Origin: Saturnia japonica
Lineage: Eukaryota; Arthropoda; Insecta; Lepidoptera; Saturniidae
Length of the DNA stretch: 64,000 nt
Assembly (NCBI GenBank): GCA_033032175.1
Contig: CM065323.1
Location: forward strand, 8,742,001-8,806,000
Reading direction: 5' to 3'
The notes beneath the pieces were generated by a model. That model did no database searches, was not told the origin of the DNA, and worked only from the letters and a program-made list of their open reading frames with translations. Shown in pieces: positions 1-11,294 of the stretch. Position 1 is the first letter of the stretch; every line of letters begins with the position of its first letter. The translations under genes and the position numbers were made by a program.

Positions 1-118
1 TTATAGAAAACTTTTTTATCATTATAGATTTAGCGTTGAACCTAGTGGAAGACTGGCTCTCAAACGCAACTTCCGGAACACAGCTATTGGTGTTTGGTGA
101 CAGATTTTCAACTTGAGT
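1..118 (-). repeat. SINE family B, 3' part, cut by window edge
   Basis: This is the tail half of the tRNA-derived SINE called family B here, in reverse orientation. It matches complete copies at 36176-36509 and 46271-46584 through shared blocks such as AGTGGAAGACTGGCTCTCAA and TTTTCAACTTGAG. The tRNA-like head is missing, because similarity stops at about base 118. Confidence 0.85.
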
Positions 119-2560
119 ACCAAAAAGCTGAGTTAAATTGATTTCGTCACTTTAACTCAGCACCTTTCAAAATATAGAATAAAAGTGCTATAGCACAGTG
201 CTGTAAACGTTAATTAGACTTGTTTATAGCATTATTTAGTGGAAAATGCTAAATAGTCGAGGTAACCACTATTATACGGCTATTTAGAGATTTGGAAACG
301 TTAACTCATCTTTTATTCAACTATAAGCTGAGTAAATTGTTTCTTATTCGACTATTTTGCTGGTTGGGTACTGACTAAGGGTTTGCATATTGGAATCTTT
401 TCTTATACACATAATACTGACACAGTGACTCAAATAAATTCTCTGTCACACTTTAAAAGTCCGTTAATATTCAAAAATAATTCAAAACAACTTTCTCAGT
501 TCGTGATGGTTGTAATAAAAATAAAATTCCGTTGCTACCTCGGCCGGAACGAAACCGTGGACCATGACGCTCCCCGTGGAATCAGACACCGTGGCCTATG
601 GGAGAATGTTGTTGAGTGACATCGTTCCAAGCATTCGGTTACTTTTTACCCTGACGGCACTGCACCCGGATTGTAGATATAGTGCAGTCTAAAAATACAC
701 ACTGTATGCCAAGAGATTAGGATCTGTCCACAATCGAGGACATCATACCGTCGCGTCTTGCTTGAGTTCTCTCTACGGTTCATTTGAACCATCTGTAGGT
801 ATGAGCAGTTGAATCTAAAAACGTTTAAGTTTCAGTTTCTATCATAAATTGATCTCACTTCAAGTATTTCATTTTTTAATTTCATAGCTTTTATTACAAC
901 CCTACACCATAAACCAAGATGATTGAGCAGATACTTAAAATGTGAATGAAAACGGTTTAGTTATGGTTGTAATTAAAAAACGATACTTCAATATATTTAA
1001 TTTGTTCTACTATTTTTAGGATTTCGTGCCTCACTCAACGGGAGAAAGGTTATGCTTATAGGATCACTTTATTGTCCGTCTGTTTTTCTCAGGAGTGCGT
1101 GGAGGTATCAAGTTTAAATTAATATCAAATACTCAGATTTGCAATCCCTTGGAGCTATGAGAAAATCAAATTTCTAAGTCAACGCAATCAAAAGATACAA
1201 CTATTTATGCCATATATTTTAATACTCGCAAAGGGAATAAAAAATTATAAGGTACTTCCAGTTCAGCTAGAATCATGAAATTGGGTAAGAAGCAATGTCT
1301 TATAATTATAACACAAGTATAAGCTAAAAATCCGAAAATGAAATACGTTTGTAATTAGAAACTTATTTGCAGTTGGTAAACTGACCGCGGCATATATCGA
1401 TGTATGGAGGCAACAGTTTTCCAACGGCAAAGTTAAGTTTGTCCCTCAATATAGTTTATATTTTCGTTAGAATTGTTCGGTGCTTTCTTCAGTAATGTTA
1501 CCTAATTATTTTTGTTAATGTGGCTGTACAATTACGGAACCCTCGGTGCGCGAGTTCGGCTTACTTTTAGCCGGTTTTTCTTAAATATAACGCAACGATA
1601 CATTTATCAGCACGAATCTTGACAGAGAGAAAGAAACAGTGCTGCCATAATACTAAATGATTATTTTTAATATTTACATTCATAAACATTTTGTCTATTA
1701 TCTTCAGTATGCAGTATTATAAAAATCCATTATAAGTTAAATAAAGAGTTTTGGCGGGGTCTCAAACTGTGAGTTGTAAATATAGATGTCATTGGAAATA
1801 ATAACATGCACCATGAATTTTGAGATGCTAAAAAAATTTACTATAAATTCTAGCAAGAGAGCCATTATCTTGTTAGAATATTGAAAATCATCACAGGACC
1901 AGGACACTTATATTCACTAGATAATGGTAGTAATGGACTTCATTAAACAAAACGAGCTGTTAAGAAGAAGAACAAGTTAAATAAAGTGTTATGTTTTTTT
2001 TTGTTGTTAGAAAAGCCGTCAAACATCTTAATCTTGTTTATTTTTTAGTCTTTACTAATAAAAATATACAAAATTGTATGCATATCTTATGCAGAACGAG
2101 CAAACCAGCGCAACGTTCAAAAAGTCGTTAACTTCTCTCAAGTGACAGTAAATAAATCTATTGCTCGTTGGCATAACGCATGTCGCGCGTAAATCAATCA
2201 ATGTCAAGTAATGTTAGACGAGCAAGGACGATATTATAGGCAATTAAAATAATGTCAGTAAGGAATTATTGTTTAAAGAATAGATACCAACTAATATTAA
2301 ATAGTTATATATATATCCTAAATATTCCCAGAAATTGTGAAGATACTATTACAACTAACCATGTCATTGTTATTATTATTACATAGTGGGAAATTTAAAT
2401 AATGAATTTTAAACTACATGAAAAATAGTTCTAATAAAATAAAAATAAAATAAATAAATTATTCTAATAAAGAACTAAAGAGTGCCATCCATAGTTTACC
2501 ATGGTTGGTATCCTACCTACGATCCTTATACATATTTTACAAATTTCTCCTTGCTCCCAC
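119..2560. other. AT-rich DNA without a recognised gene
   Basis: No frame here looks coding and no splice pair is convincing. Two patches stand out. Bases 540-690 are GC-rich and open for part of their length, reading like an old retroelement piece. Bases 1021-1200 contain TCCGTCTGTTTTTCTC, a phrase of the kind seen at the 3' ends of insect non-LTR elements. Neither can be assigned to a family from this window. Confidence 0.6.
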
Positions 2561-2630
2561 TTGGCTTAGCGTGTTACCATCTTAGGCCACATCGGCTCTT
2601 AACCTCAAATTGAAGATAAAAAAATAATAG
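2561..2630 (+). repeat. SINE family B tail fragment
   Basis: The segment TTGGCTTAGCGTGTTACCAT followed by CTTAGGCCACATCGGC matches the 3' third of family B (for example 28080-28150). It ends in an A-rich stretch. Only about 70 bases remain. Confidence 0.75.
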
Positions 2631-3522
2631 ATAAATAAAGTAGGCATTTTAGATAATTTTAAATAAACTTATTTATGTAAAATATAAGGAAATATTTTAA
2701 GTTCCTAATATAGAGTTTTTGTGTATCTCATTGTATAATATAACAGGATGCCAAATTTCCTCCATTCAGATGTCCACAACGTGCCCAAGTGTTTTACGGC
2801 ATTTAAGGGCAATGAATTAAAATTTCACCAAAACGGTCGTGCACAGCCTTCCGCCTTGGACTTTGCTGTATGTACGTTGTAGGAGTGTTACCTGTCTTTA
2901 AAATAAAAACTGAACAGAGAGAAACATTAAATAAAATAATTATTATAAATATTAAAATTACCGCAATATTATGCACGACAATTCAATATAACGAATACAC
3001 ACTTCTTTCTAATCTTATCTCTAATAGGGCTTGTGTCAGATTGGATCGCGTCTTCAAATAGTTGACAAAAAATCCGTCATAATGCCTCACTTTGTCAGCT
3101 GACCGCATCCTATTCCAAGATTAGTTACCTACTGTATATCTTTATTATATTGAACCGCTACAATTACCCGATCAGATCAGATCTTGTAGTCACCAAAGGC
3201 GTAGTGAAGTAATTTTCCCTGGTACATTTTCATTTTATTTCAAAAATTTCATCCCTGACGATCTTTATCTCTAAATTTACAAGTATCTACTCTTATTTGT
3301 TTTATGCTTTGAAATCTATCTTATGTGAAATATAAAAACTTGCGTGCGTCTGTTACTGATCATAAAATTTCTGAATGTACTGAACGGCTTGACCGATTGA
3401 TCACATATATTTGTTTTATCGGGACAATGATTCACAGATAAGTTGAGGTCAATTTATTTCTAATGGAAAAGTGAAGGAAACGTCTAAGGGACTAGTTAGT
3501 TACAATATATAAATATATATAT
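2631..3522. other. AT-rich DNA without a recognised gene
   Basis: No coding signal is visible. An open frame at 2870-3061 has no codon structure or family resemblance. A short AT dinucleotide run (about 3510-3530) leads into the next repeat. Confidence 0.6.
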
Positions 3523-3883
3523 ATATATATTAATACGTGAAGCAAAAGCTTTCTACCCCTTTTTAAGCACATTGCGTGCAAGGAAGACTGAGATTTGGCA
3601 TGGTTAAAGTTTATATGGAGAAGGAGTGCAGAAAGCTTAAATTTATTTATAATCTCTGTTACTAATATATTAAATTAAATAAATTAATACTGCCAATGCT
3701 AAACCGACCATTGCCATTGAACTTAAACCCCCAAAACATTGACATTGTCACTCAACGAAAAGTGACAGCAAGTGATGTAGATAATACTCATTGTTTAGGT
3801 TCATGAATACTCCAAATGTCAAACAGAAAATAGTCTATGATCAAAAAGTCGCAGGTCGAATTTCGACCTTAGGGCGATCGCTT
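3523..3883 (+). repeat. Interspersed repeat family E, copy 1
   Basis: This is a full-length match, clearly above 80% by eye, to the copy at 56388-56744. Both begin TATTAATACGTGAAGCAAAA and end in CGACCTTAGGGCGATCGCT. They share the internal block CACTCAACGAAAAGTGACAG. No terminal inverted repeat and no poly-A were found, so the class is open; it may be a non-LTR element end. The matching ends suggest a defined unit of about 360 bp. Confidence 0.8.
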
Positions 3884-4480
3884 TATACTATTAATAAATT
3901 CATTAATATCGTCTTATGTAACAATTTTATTGACATGTAATTAAATGATTCCCCGTTCAAAGCGCTGTAATAGGTCATTATGTGATTTTCTGTTACCTAT
4001 ATGGGTCTTATGTTACAGTAAATACAGTAATCACTAACCATGATGACAAAACAATAAGTTGGCAACCGTAACTGTACGACACTGGAATTTGTACTCATCC
4101 CTGCTACGAATAATAACGTGAACCACATTGCGAACGAGTTTTTTTTTTCGAACACTGAAATGTTGCTGTGCTGACCCAATTTCTCTACAGTTGAAAAAAG
4201 AAATTTAAAATGTCGTGTTTGTTTGAGGAAAATATACATATATTTTTCCTTCCTTATGTAACAAGGTTACGCTTATATCTCTCTCTGTTGACTAAAGAGT
4301 CTGAAAAAACATTAAACTAAAAAATAAACTTATGCATTCGTTACATTGTTTTTATTTGCACATAGGAACACTTTTATTTGGTGATATGAGAGTTAAGACA
4401 TTTTTACTTAAAATAAAACGATTTATGGAAGCGATTTAGTTAAATTCCATATCTGGTAAAATGCTGTACCAATAGTAACT
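3884..4480. other. AT-rich DNA without a recognised gene
   Basis: Nothing recognisable was found. The minus-strand open frame at 3997-4239 shows no domain or codon signal. Confidence 0.6.
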
Positions 4481-4750
4481 GCCTCATTATCCTAGTGGTC
4501 CCAAGCGCGACTGCTATGCTTGAGGTCCTGGGTTCGATTCCCAGGTCGAGCAAAGTGTTATTGGGTTTTTCCTATGTAATTCTCAGTAGCAGCTCGAAGT
4601 TTGGCTTTGTGCCCGATTAATGGCAATAGGCTCGCCCCCTATTAACATGGGACCTAAAAACATACTCGGCGAACTGTGGGTGTACATTAGTAGGTATACC
4701 TCTGCCTAACCCTTCGGGGAATACAGGCGTGATGGTATGTTATGTATGTA
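4481..4750 (+). repeat. SINE family M, near full length
   Basis: This is a tRNA-derived SINE. The head has an A-box-like CCTAGTGGTC and a strong B box, GGTTCGATTCC at 4531-4541, inside a T-arm-like CCTGGGTTCGATTCCCAGG. The body includes GGCAATAGGCTCGCCCCCTA. The tail has CCCTTCGGGGAATACAGGCG followed by GTATGT repeats. RNA polymerase III transcription is known for the class and inferred here. It resembles SINEs common in Lepidoptera, but the family name cannot be confirmed. Other pieces are at 6615, 38334 and 48397. Confidence 0.88.
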
Positions 4751-6614
4751 AAACTTCTTGGCAACTAAAAATAGTTAATCGTATTTTTTAATCTGTCATC
4801 TAGTTGAGGCTGACTGACAATAAATTGATTTTCACTGGTAATTGTCCCGTTAGAAGGTAATTCCATCCACTGAATATTGTTTAGCGACTCACATGAGCGA
4901 ATTGTGAGGCCAAGTTAAAGAGCTTAGCGTTCAAACATTTCTGACCTTAACGGGAACACACGCATGACGGTATTCAAGCATACGCGAGACACATTGTGAA
5001 GTAAATTAATTTAACAAATTTTCTAAAACAATTATGAGCATTAAAATTTTTACTGAACTTTATTTAGCATGATGAAACAAATCTGGATTTTACTGCCCCA
5101 GGACGGGTATCTTTTTCACCTCATAATATATTACATTTCATTGGTTAAGATTTATTTATTTATTTTATTTAGATATACGCGATGAGCTACAGTTAACAAA
5201 ATAACACACATTGCATATAAAGAAATAACATAAAAAGGCCTTTTAAAAATACGCAAATTTAAAGTATGTAACATCATTATATAAATTTGGATGGTAATTA
5301 GCTAAAAAAAAATCTGGCTACAGTTTCCTTAAGTAGGACGTTGTAATGATGGTAATGATAAGTTAATTATAAAGTTAATCCATCTTCCGGGTCCTAAATT
5401 GGATTGATGTGTATTTAAATTTAGTATGTAGTAATATATATTTTATATTTAACAAAAGTCACAAACCAGTCACAGTCTAGCAAAGTCTTTATTAAGTATC
5501 TCTATTTCGTAAATAATTTATTTTTAATACCATGTTTCCAAGACAGGTAGTTTTACTTTAAATCATCAATATTCAATTTACAAATAAAATAAAATTCTAG
5601 GATTATACGTTTGAATTTTTACTTTTTCACCTAAGGAACTTTTCTCTCATCTTAATCCTGAGATATATTTAGTCAGAATTATTAATGATAGTTCAATGAA
5701 TACATAATATTTATCTTTACCATGATGTTCATATTTTGCAAGTCTACAAATTTTTTTTAATATTCGAAGGCCACAACTTCCTCGTTCCTTGTGGCCAGTA
5801 CTTTCATGGTGAAAGCTAGGTAATAACCATAGTTCAATGGACCTTGTTGCCCTAATAACTGTCGGTTTCCTTGTTTGAAAGCTTATCGGATAAAACAATG
5901 TCGAGTCGCATGCTAGAGAAAATACCTGAAGACGTGTGTATCGACACCCAATATGTATAATATCGTAACTCATTTAGCCATGGTTTTATGAAGAGTCCTT
6001 TAGTATTTTTATCAACTTCATATTTTTTTGGAATCAGACTACAAATTAAATTGGATGATACTTTTTAAAGCTCTTTCGACCCATTTTTTAAAATGTCCAA
6101 TTGAATTAACCATCGATGACATTATAATACTATAGATAAAATATGTTTTTATGTACAACGATTATTTTAGTAAATTACAAATCTAGTAATTTTCATCTAT
6201 TTAACTATTTTTCATTTTTTTATCTATTTTCATTTTCCATCATTTTCGTATTATTATCATATCATTTTATTTTTCCATAAAAATTGTCGAAAAACACGCG
6301 AGAAATCTGTTTACAAAATCATATTTTGGCTTGACTTGTATGTTACGAAGTTGCTTTTATCGATTTCGACAATTATTGACAAAAAGTATAAAATATACAG
6401 TTTTGTATTGTCTTTTGAGACAGATCAATATTTTTAGGGAGAATTACAAACATAAAATATTAATGTTTATTATGTTGATCGATTGCTTAATTAATTAATT
6501 ATATTAAATAATTAGATTAATCGGTAGTAACTTGCTCATTCGAACCATTGTTAGACTATGACATGACGATGACTGTCTATCCATTGATAGACTGAATAAA
6601 ATAATCGATACTAG
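4751..6614. other. AT-rich DNA without a recognised gene
   Basis: No supported feature. The 108-codon minus-strand open frame at 5647-5973 has no recognisable domain and is probably chance. Runs of T-rich sequence occupy 6190-6300. Confidence 0.6.
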
Positions 6615-6822
6615 ACCCACAGTTCGCCGGGATTTTTTTATGTCCCATGTAATAGGGGGCGAGCCTATTGCCATTAATCACACACATTATCATAAAGCCA
6701 AACTCCGTGCTGCTACTGAGAATTATGAAATAAATCCCGATAACACTTTTCTCAACCTGGGAATCGAACCTAGGACCTCGAGCATAGCCGTCATGCTTAG
6801 GACCAATAGGTTAATGAGACAC
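6615..6822 (-). repeat. SINE family M, reversed, lacking its tail
   Basis: This is the reverse complement of the 4481 copy. It runs from ACCCACAGTTCGCCG through GGGGGCGAGCCTATTGCCAT to the B box seen as GGAATCGAACC. The tail beyond the ACCCACAGTTCG block is absent. The plus-strand open frame at 6640-6885 is produced by this SINE and is not a gene. Confidence 0.87.
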
Positions 6823-7160
6823 TTAACATACTATAGGACTTTAAAAAATATTTCTTACGTGGTTGAAGACGTGATCAAAAGTTAGCCTTTCGTAATCTAA
6901 TATTTTAACTAGCATGTAAAATCGCTTTAGTTAATGACCGTGACCAAAGCGAATGAGGAATGCTTAGTACCCGGGCCTTAACATGATGTGAAGGTGTAGA
7001 TTATTCTAAAAATAAAGCGCTTTCCTCGATCATTCGTTGTTTGGAGCCTTTATAAAGAAGGGTTATTAGAATAATTTTGCTTATTTATATACTCCACATA
7101 GATAAAACTAATACCTTATTATGTTGTTACTTTTATAAAATAATCTCTTTCTTTTAATTT
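6823..7160. other. AT-rich DNA between SINE and mariner
   Basis: No features were recognised. The expected outer bases of the mariner left terminal repeat are missing immediately before 7161. Confidence 0.5.
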
Positions 7161-8294
7161 AAGTTTCTTCGCATTTTTATATGAAAATTCAAGATATTTT
7201 TTCAAAGTTTATTTACATTTATTTACAGTATACATGTGACGTTTTGTTTGATGACTTTCTGCCATTTTGTAGGTAGAGAGAGTGACATGATCCCGTTGCT
7301 GTAGAAACTTTGGGACTTCTGATAAAAAAAACGCGACAAATAGTTTTGGCAGTCCTCTCTTGATGCTAACCTTACAGAACCTAAAGAATTCTGAAGAGAC
7401 CGAAACAGGTTTAAAATCTGAAGGTGCAAGGTCAGGGCTATATGGTGGATGCACTAACACCTCCCAGCCAAACTCTTTTAAATTTTGCTGAGTGGCTAAA
7501 GATGTGTGTGGTCTAGCGTTATCGTGATGAAAGACTACACTCTTCCTATTGATCAATTCCGGCCGCTTTCTCTCGACTGCTTCCTTTAATCTCATCAGTT
7601 GTTGGAAGCAGAGATCCGAATCGATGGTTTTGCCGGGCGGTAAAAGCTCATAATGAACAATGCCCTTCCAGTCCCACCATACACACAACATCACCTTATT
7701 TCGAGGTAGCCTAGGTTTAGCCACAGCCTGTGAAGCCTGGCCGATCTTAGACCACGGCCTTTTTCGTTCTTGTCGTACGTGATCCACTTTTCATCGCCAG
7801 TTATCAATCCCTTCAAAAACGGCTCGTTTTCATTATGTCTCAATAATTAATCGCAAATGTGTACACGATTCATTAGGTTTCTTGCAGTGAGCTTGTGTGG
7901 CACTCAAATATCGAGGGCGACCAGAGCGAGGTGCATTTTTAACATCAAAATTTTCGGACTGAAAACGTTTGAACCAACTTTGTGCTACTCTTACTGACAC
8001 TGTATTAGGTCCATAAACATCACAAATGTTTTTCGCTGCGTGAGTTGCATTTTTGCCTTTTTTGTAATAATATTTTAGAATGTATCGAATTTCTTAATTA
8101 GATTCATCATTTAAAAAAAAAGAAAAACAAATGAAAAATAGCGGGAAACAACTGTTTTTCTTATTTATTTTTTATTTGTAATGTAACCTTTTTAATGTTA
8201 TCAAAATCAGCCAGATACAAATAGTACAGCCAAAGAAATTTTATAACAAGTTTATACCTACGTTATGCGAAAACACTTTTTCCCCCCGACCTAA
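7161..8294 (-). mobile_element. Mariner transposon, damaged copy
   Basis: A Tc1/mariner-class element read on the minus strand. Its right end, seen from outside, is TTAGGTCGGGGGGAAAAAGT (8275-8294), followed by a TA at 8295-8296 that fits the class target site. The left end keeps only the inner part of the repeat (AAGTTTCTTCGCATTTTTAT on the plus strand at 7161). The outer bases with the GGTCGGG motif are lost or mutated, so the copy is probably not mobilisable in cis. Remnants of an N-terminal helix-turn-helix region are readable on the minus strand between about 8100 and 7900. Confidence 0.92.
7209..8100 (-). pseudogene. Mariner transposase pseudogene
   Basis: This was a DDE/D transposase that cuts and pastes its own element at TA sites. 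The longest open piece starts at 7787. It holds VVFHHDNARPHTS, carrying a catalytic Asp, and HPPYSPDLAPSD, carrying the last Asp, with DD34D-type spacing as in mariners. Right after APSD the frame shifts: the continuation (FRSLQNSLGSVRLASREDCQ and onward) lies in another minus-strand frame, 7223-7429. Upstream of 7787 the N-terminal part is broken by stops but still reads VRVAQSWFKRFQSENFDV. The wording is closest to the irritans/cecropia mariners; the subfamily is a judgement. At least one frameshift and several stops make it non-functional. Confidence 0.93.
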
Positions 8295-8303
8295 TATATA
8301 CAT

Positions 8304-8815
8304 ACTAGCTGTGCCCGTGGCTTCGCTCACGTGCACTACAAAATGCCCGCGCGAATCTTGCTCCCCCGCTGTCGGCTATTTTAAAGACAAAAATGCTTAC
8401 TGTGGGTGTTTCTTAGAAGATAGACATATACTCTCCTGGACTTTTTTGTAGGTCTTTTTAATATCTATACTTATGTAGTGCATTAATTTGCTATATCTCT
8501 TATGGTTTACTCAGCATAAGCCATTTAAGCGCCGGAATAGATTCACCATGGCCAGTTTTTTTATCTGTGCGGAATCCTAATTCTTTTTCTAAAATAAAAG
8601 TAGCCTAAGTTACTCCCTATATCATCAGCTATCTATCAGTGAAAATCCCGTCAAAATCGGTCCAACCGTTTCAGAGATTAACCAGAACAAACAGACAGAC
8701 AAAAATTAAAAAAAATGTGCTTTTTGTTATAGTTATCGTATATACTTTCATATGCATTTAGTAAAAAACCGTTATTTTGACATCACAAACAAATCTTCAA
8801 TTTTGAATTAGTTAT
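8304..8815 (+). repeat. Repeat family A, near full length
   Basis: The unit starts CTAGCTGTGCCCGTGGCTTC and runs through CTATTTTAAAGACAAAAATG and AAAATCCCGTCAAAATCGGT. It then passes AACAAACAGACAGACAAAAA and ends near TCTTCAATTTTGAATTAG. Nine further substantial copies are in the window in both orientations. Such sequences are widespread in insect genomes. Ends of this style suggest a non-LTR retrotransposon tail or a non-autonomous derivative, but the class is not proven here. It begins only about ten bases after the mariner. Confidence 0.85.
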
Positions 8816-9237
8816 CTAGTTATGTAGTTAAAGAATCACAGTTTAGTTTTGTCTCCGCATCTAGTGACTGTAAAGTGCATACGTTCCATTTTTTATGATC
8901 TTTTATTCTATATCTTATTACTTATTGATTTTAGTGAGTCAATACTGCGAAACCGCTTTTAAAAGAGTTTATCAGAGTTGCAGTCTCACATCGACCCTGT
9001 TACCAAGAGATTATTGTGACGTCATATGCTACATTTGCCACGGTTTGCTAACTTGCCATCCCGATGCCATTTTAGTAATGCGTTCATATTATAAATGCGT
9101 AAGTGAGTTTGTTTGTTATTCAATCATGCAAAACAGTTACACGTATTTGGATAAAATTCGGCACATACACAGCTTATATCATGTGACAAGCCGACCTGCT
9201 GATTACGCGTAATATTTCTATGTCTACATATCTATAA
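8816..9237. other. No recognised gene; possible repeat fragment
   Basis: The plus-strand open frame at 8895-9212 (105 codons) has no domain signal. The phrase GAGTTTGTTTGTTATTCAATC near 9105 is the kind of low-information text found inside insect retroelement tails. Confidence 0.5.
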
Positions 9238-9322
9238 AAGTATGGGGCTGGCTAAAAACCAGCGCTGTCCGGTGGTGGGGTTATACCACGCCACAAAGCA
9301 TCAGCTGAGCCTTTCCCATTGG
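9238..9322 (+). repeat. Unclassified repeat fragment J
   Basis: The segment TATGGGGCTGGCTAAAAACC through GGGGTTATACCACGCCAC to GCTGAGCCTTTCCCA resembles a retroelement 3' region I associate with Lepidoptera. There is no second copy in the window to compare, so the call rests on recollection of the motif. A detached family A-like end (ACCGCGGGTACAGCTAGT) follows at 9442-9472. Confidence 0.5.
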
Positions 9323-11013
9323 CAAGTTTTATATGTTTTAATTTTTAAAATGTATATTGTAAATTATTTTGGCAATTAATTATTATTATATCTCGGATTA
9401 AGATATAAGATAGTTTTTATCCCGTAAATATTTTTTTTGTTCAAGCGAGATGAACCGCGGGTACAGCTAGTATACTATAAAATGATGAACATAAAATCAC
9501 GTCTGCATTATCGTTTTTAAGGCTTCCACCGAGAAGCAATCCGAAAGCGAGCCCCAGGAAGTCTATACGGTTTTTCTATATTCACAAAGCGCGATGAATT
9601 CTAAGTTTCGTTGAAATCCAGTCTTAGTTTTTTTTACAAGTGGCTCGAAATTCACTGATACATGGACCTCGGCTATTGACCCGCGCTTAACGGGATCGGC
9701 CGTATGTACACACGACTTTATATAACCACATGTTGGTAAACAAAGAAATTGAGGATACGACTGAAGTGATTCATTCTTGAACAATTTTTTAAGTTTTATT
9801 GTACCCTTGTGAAGTTAAATGGATTGCAACAAAGTTATTTAGAGTTGTGTGTCATTGATTGATTGTCTTTTGTTGATGGTGGGTATATTTATTAACTACT
9901 GTACGAATATTAACCTATAAAATTTTATGAAGAAAAAAAAATTAGAACAGAGCTGTACTGATATTTCCAATATATTTATTCTTATTTATATAAAAAGGGG
10001 ATAGAAGGAAGATATGAATCCTCTGATTTCTTGATGCTAATCACATACTAAGTAACAGTATTCAATTATCTAACACATATTTTTCACGTATAAAATTATT
10101 ATTTTCAACATTCATCGACAATTAGCTGTAATATCTATAGTTATTTTTTATTTCTTAAATTTAGGAGGCTTTTATGCAATTTGCATAAGTCAGGTCCATC
10201 GTAGCATAATCCTAGTATACTCGCATCGTAACATGAATAATATTTATTATCTTTTTTTATTACTTTAATAGAATAATAAAGCAGAAGAGTTTTTTGTATG
10301 TTTGTCTGTTTGTTTATACACGCTAATCTCAGGAACTACCAGTCGAATTCAAAAATTCTTTTTGTATATGATAGCCAGATTCACGAGACTATCTAATATT
10401 AGACCTTAGATATTGTATTTTGTTAGGTAAGTCGTTAGTGGAAGTGTTCCCGAACTGCTTTATCCGTGTGAGCTGGCATAATGGTTAATGATACGTAAAT
10501 ACTATGTTCTAATATAGGTCCTTAGTATGTATATCCAAAAAAAGTCTGCGATAGTATATATCTATTTCTTATACATAAGCCACAATAAGGTATTTTTTGA
10601 CAAAAATTTGTTGAATATTAAAAAGTGATTTGTGAGCGTTTTTTTCAGGCATGGCATATTAAATCGTATGAACAAAAGTTACTTCACCATAAAGACAATT
10701 TTATGAAGTTAAACTTTGCCTTTTATAGCGTGTTATTTGGATACATAGTTTAAGAGATAATGGAAAATTAAAATAATTTGTACTTGCGGCAAGTGAGAAC
10801 AATTATGATAAGCAACGCACTCGACGTTAGCGGTGCGGCGCGGTGTTTGTTGGATAAAATTAACACGGATGAAACCATGAGGCACATCTAGTATACTTAT
10901 AATAATAGAGTACAATATATTTGAATTTTGAACAGCTCATCATCGCCACATCAATAGACGTGTAACGCCTAATATTTTATTATATATGCCAACGTCTAGT
11001 TGTTCAAACCACA
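9323..11013. other. No gene recognised; one repeat fragment
   Basis: Within this stretch, 10270-10425 holds a fragment (family L) with TGTTTGTTTATACACGCTAA and AGGAACTACCAGTCGAAT. It is echoed at 42897-43022 by GAACGCGCTAATTCTCTGGA and CTACCAGTTAAAT. The rest is AT-rich, and the open frames at 9563-9784 and 10733-10915 look non-coding. Confidence 0.55.
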
Positions 11014-11294
11014 AGCGTGTACGAACTCGGCGACCATCGACGTGAGTTGAGTCTGAGCTGAGAAAGCCTGAGATTTCAGAGAAGGAAAACATCGTAATGA
11101 AAACATAGCATGGTTGTGATGCCAAGGTGGAAGATGATTGAAGACTATTTCTAATGCTCACCTGGCTAGCTACCTCCCTCAAGTTGAAAATCTGTCGCCA
11201 AACACCAATAGCATGTTACCATCTTGGGTCACATCGTCACTTACGATCAGGTGACATTGTAAACACTAACGCTTAATCGATAATGATAAAAAAA
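11014..11294 (+). repeat. SINE family B, head damaged
   Basis: It matches family B from ATCGACGTGAGTTGAG through GGAAAACATCGTAATGAAAA and TCAAGTTGAAAATCTGTCGC to ACGATCAGGTGACATTGTAA, and ends in a short A run. The B-box region is scrambled by a small duplication-like insertion, and the block between CACCAATAG and CATGTTACC is deleted. Confidence 0.85.

Noticed and set aside
5647..5973. 108-codon minus-strand open frame
   Set aside because: No recognisable domain, no splice context and no codon pattern.
8895..9212. 105-codon plus-strand open frame
   Set aside because: Composition looks random and it sits between repeat fragments; no family resemblance.
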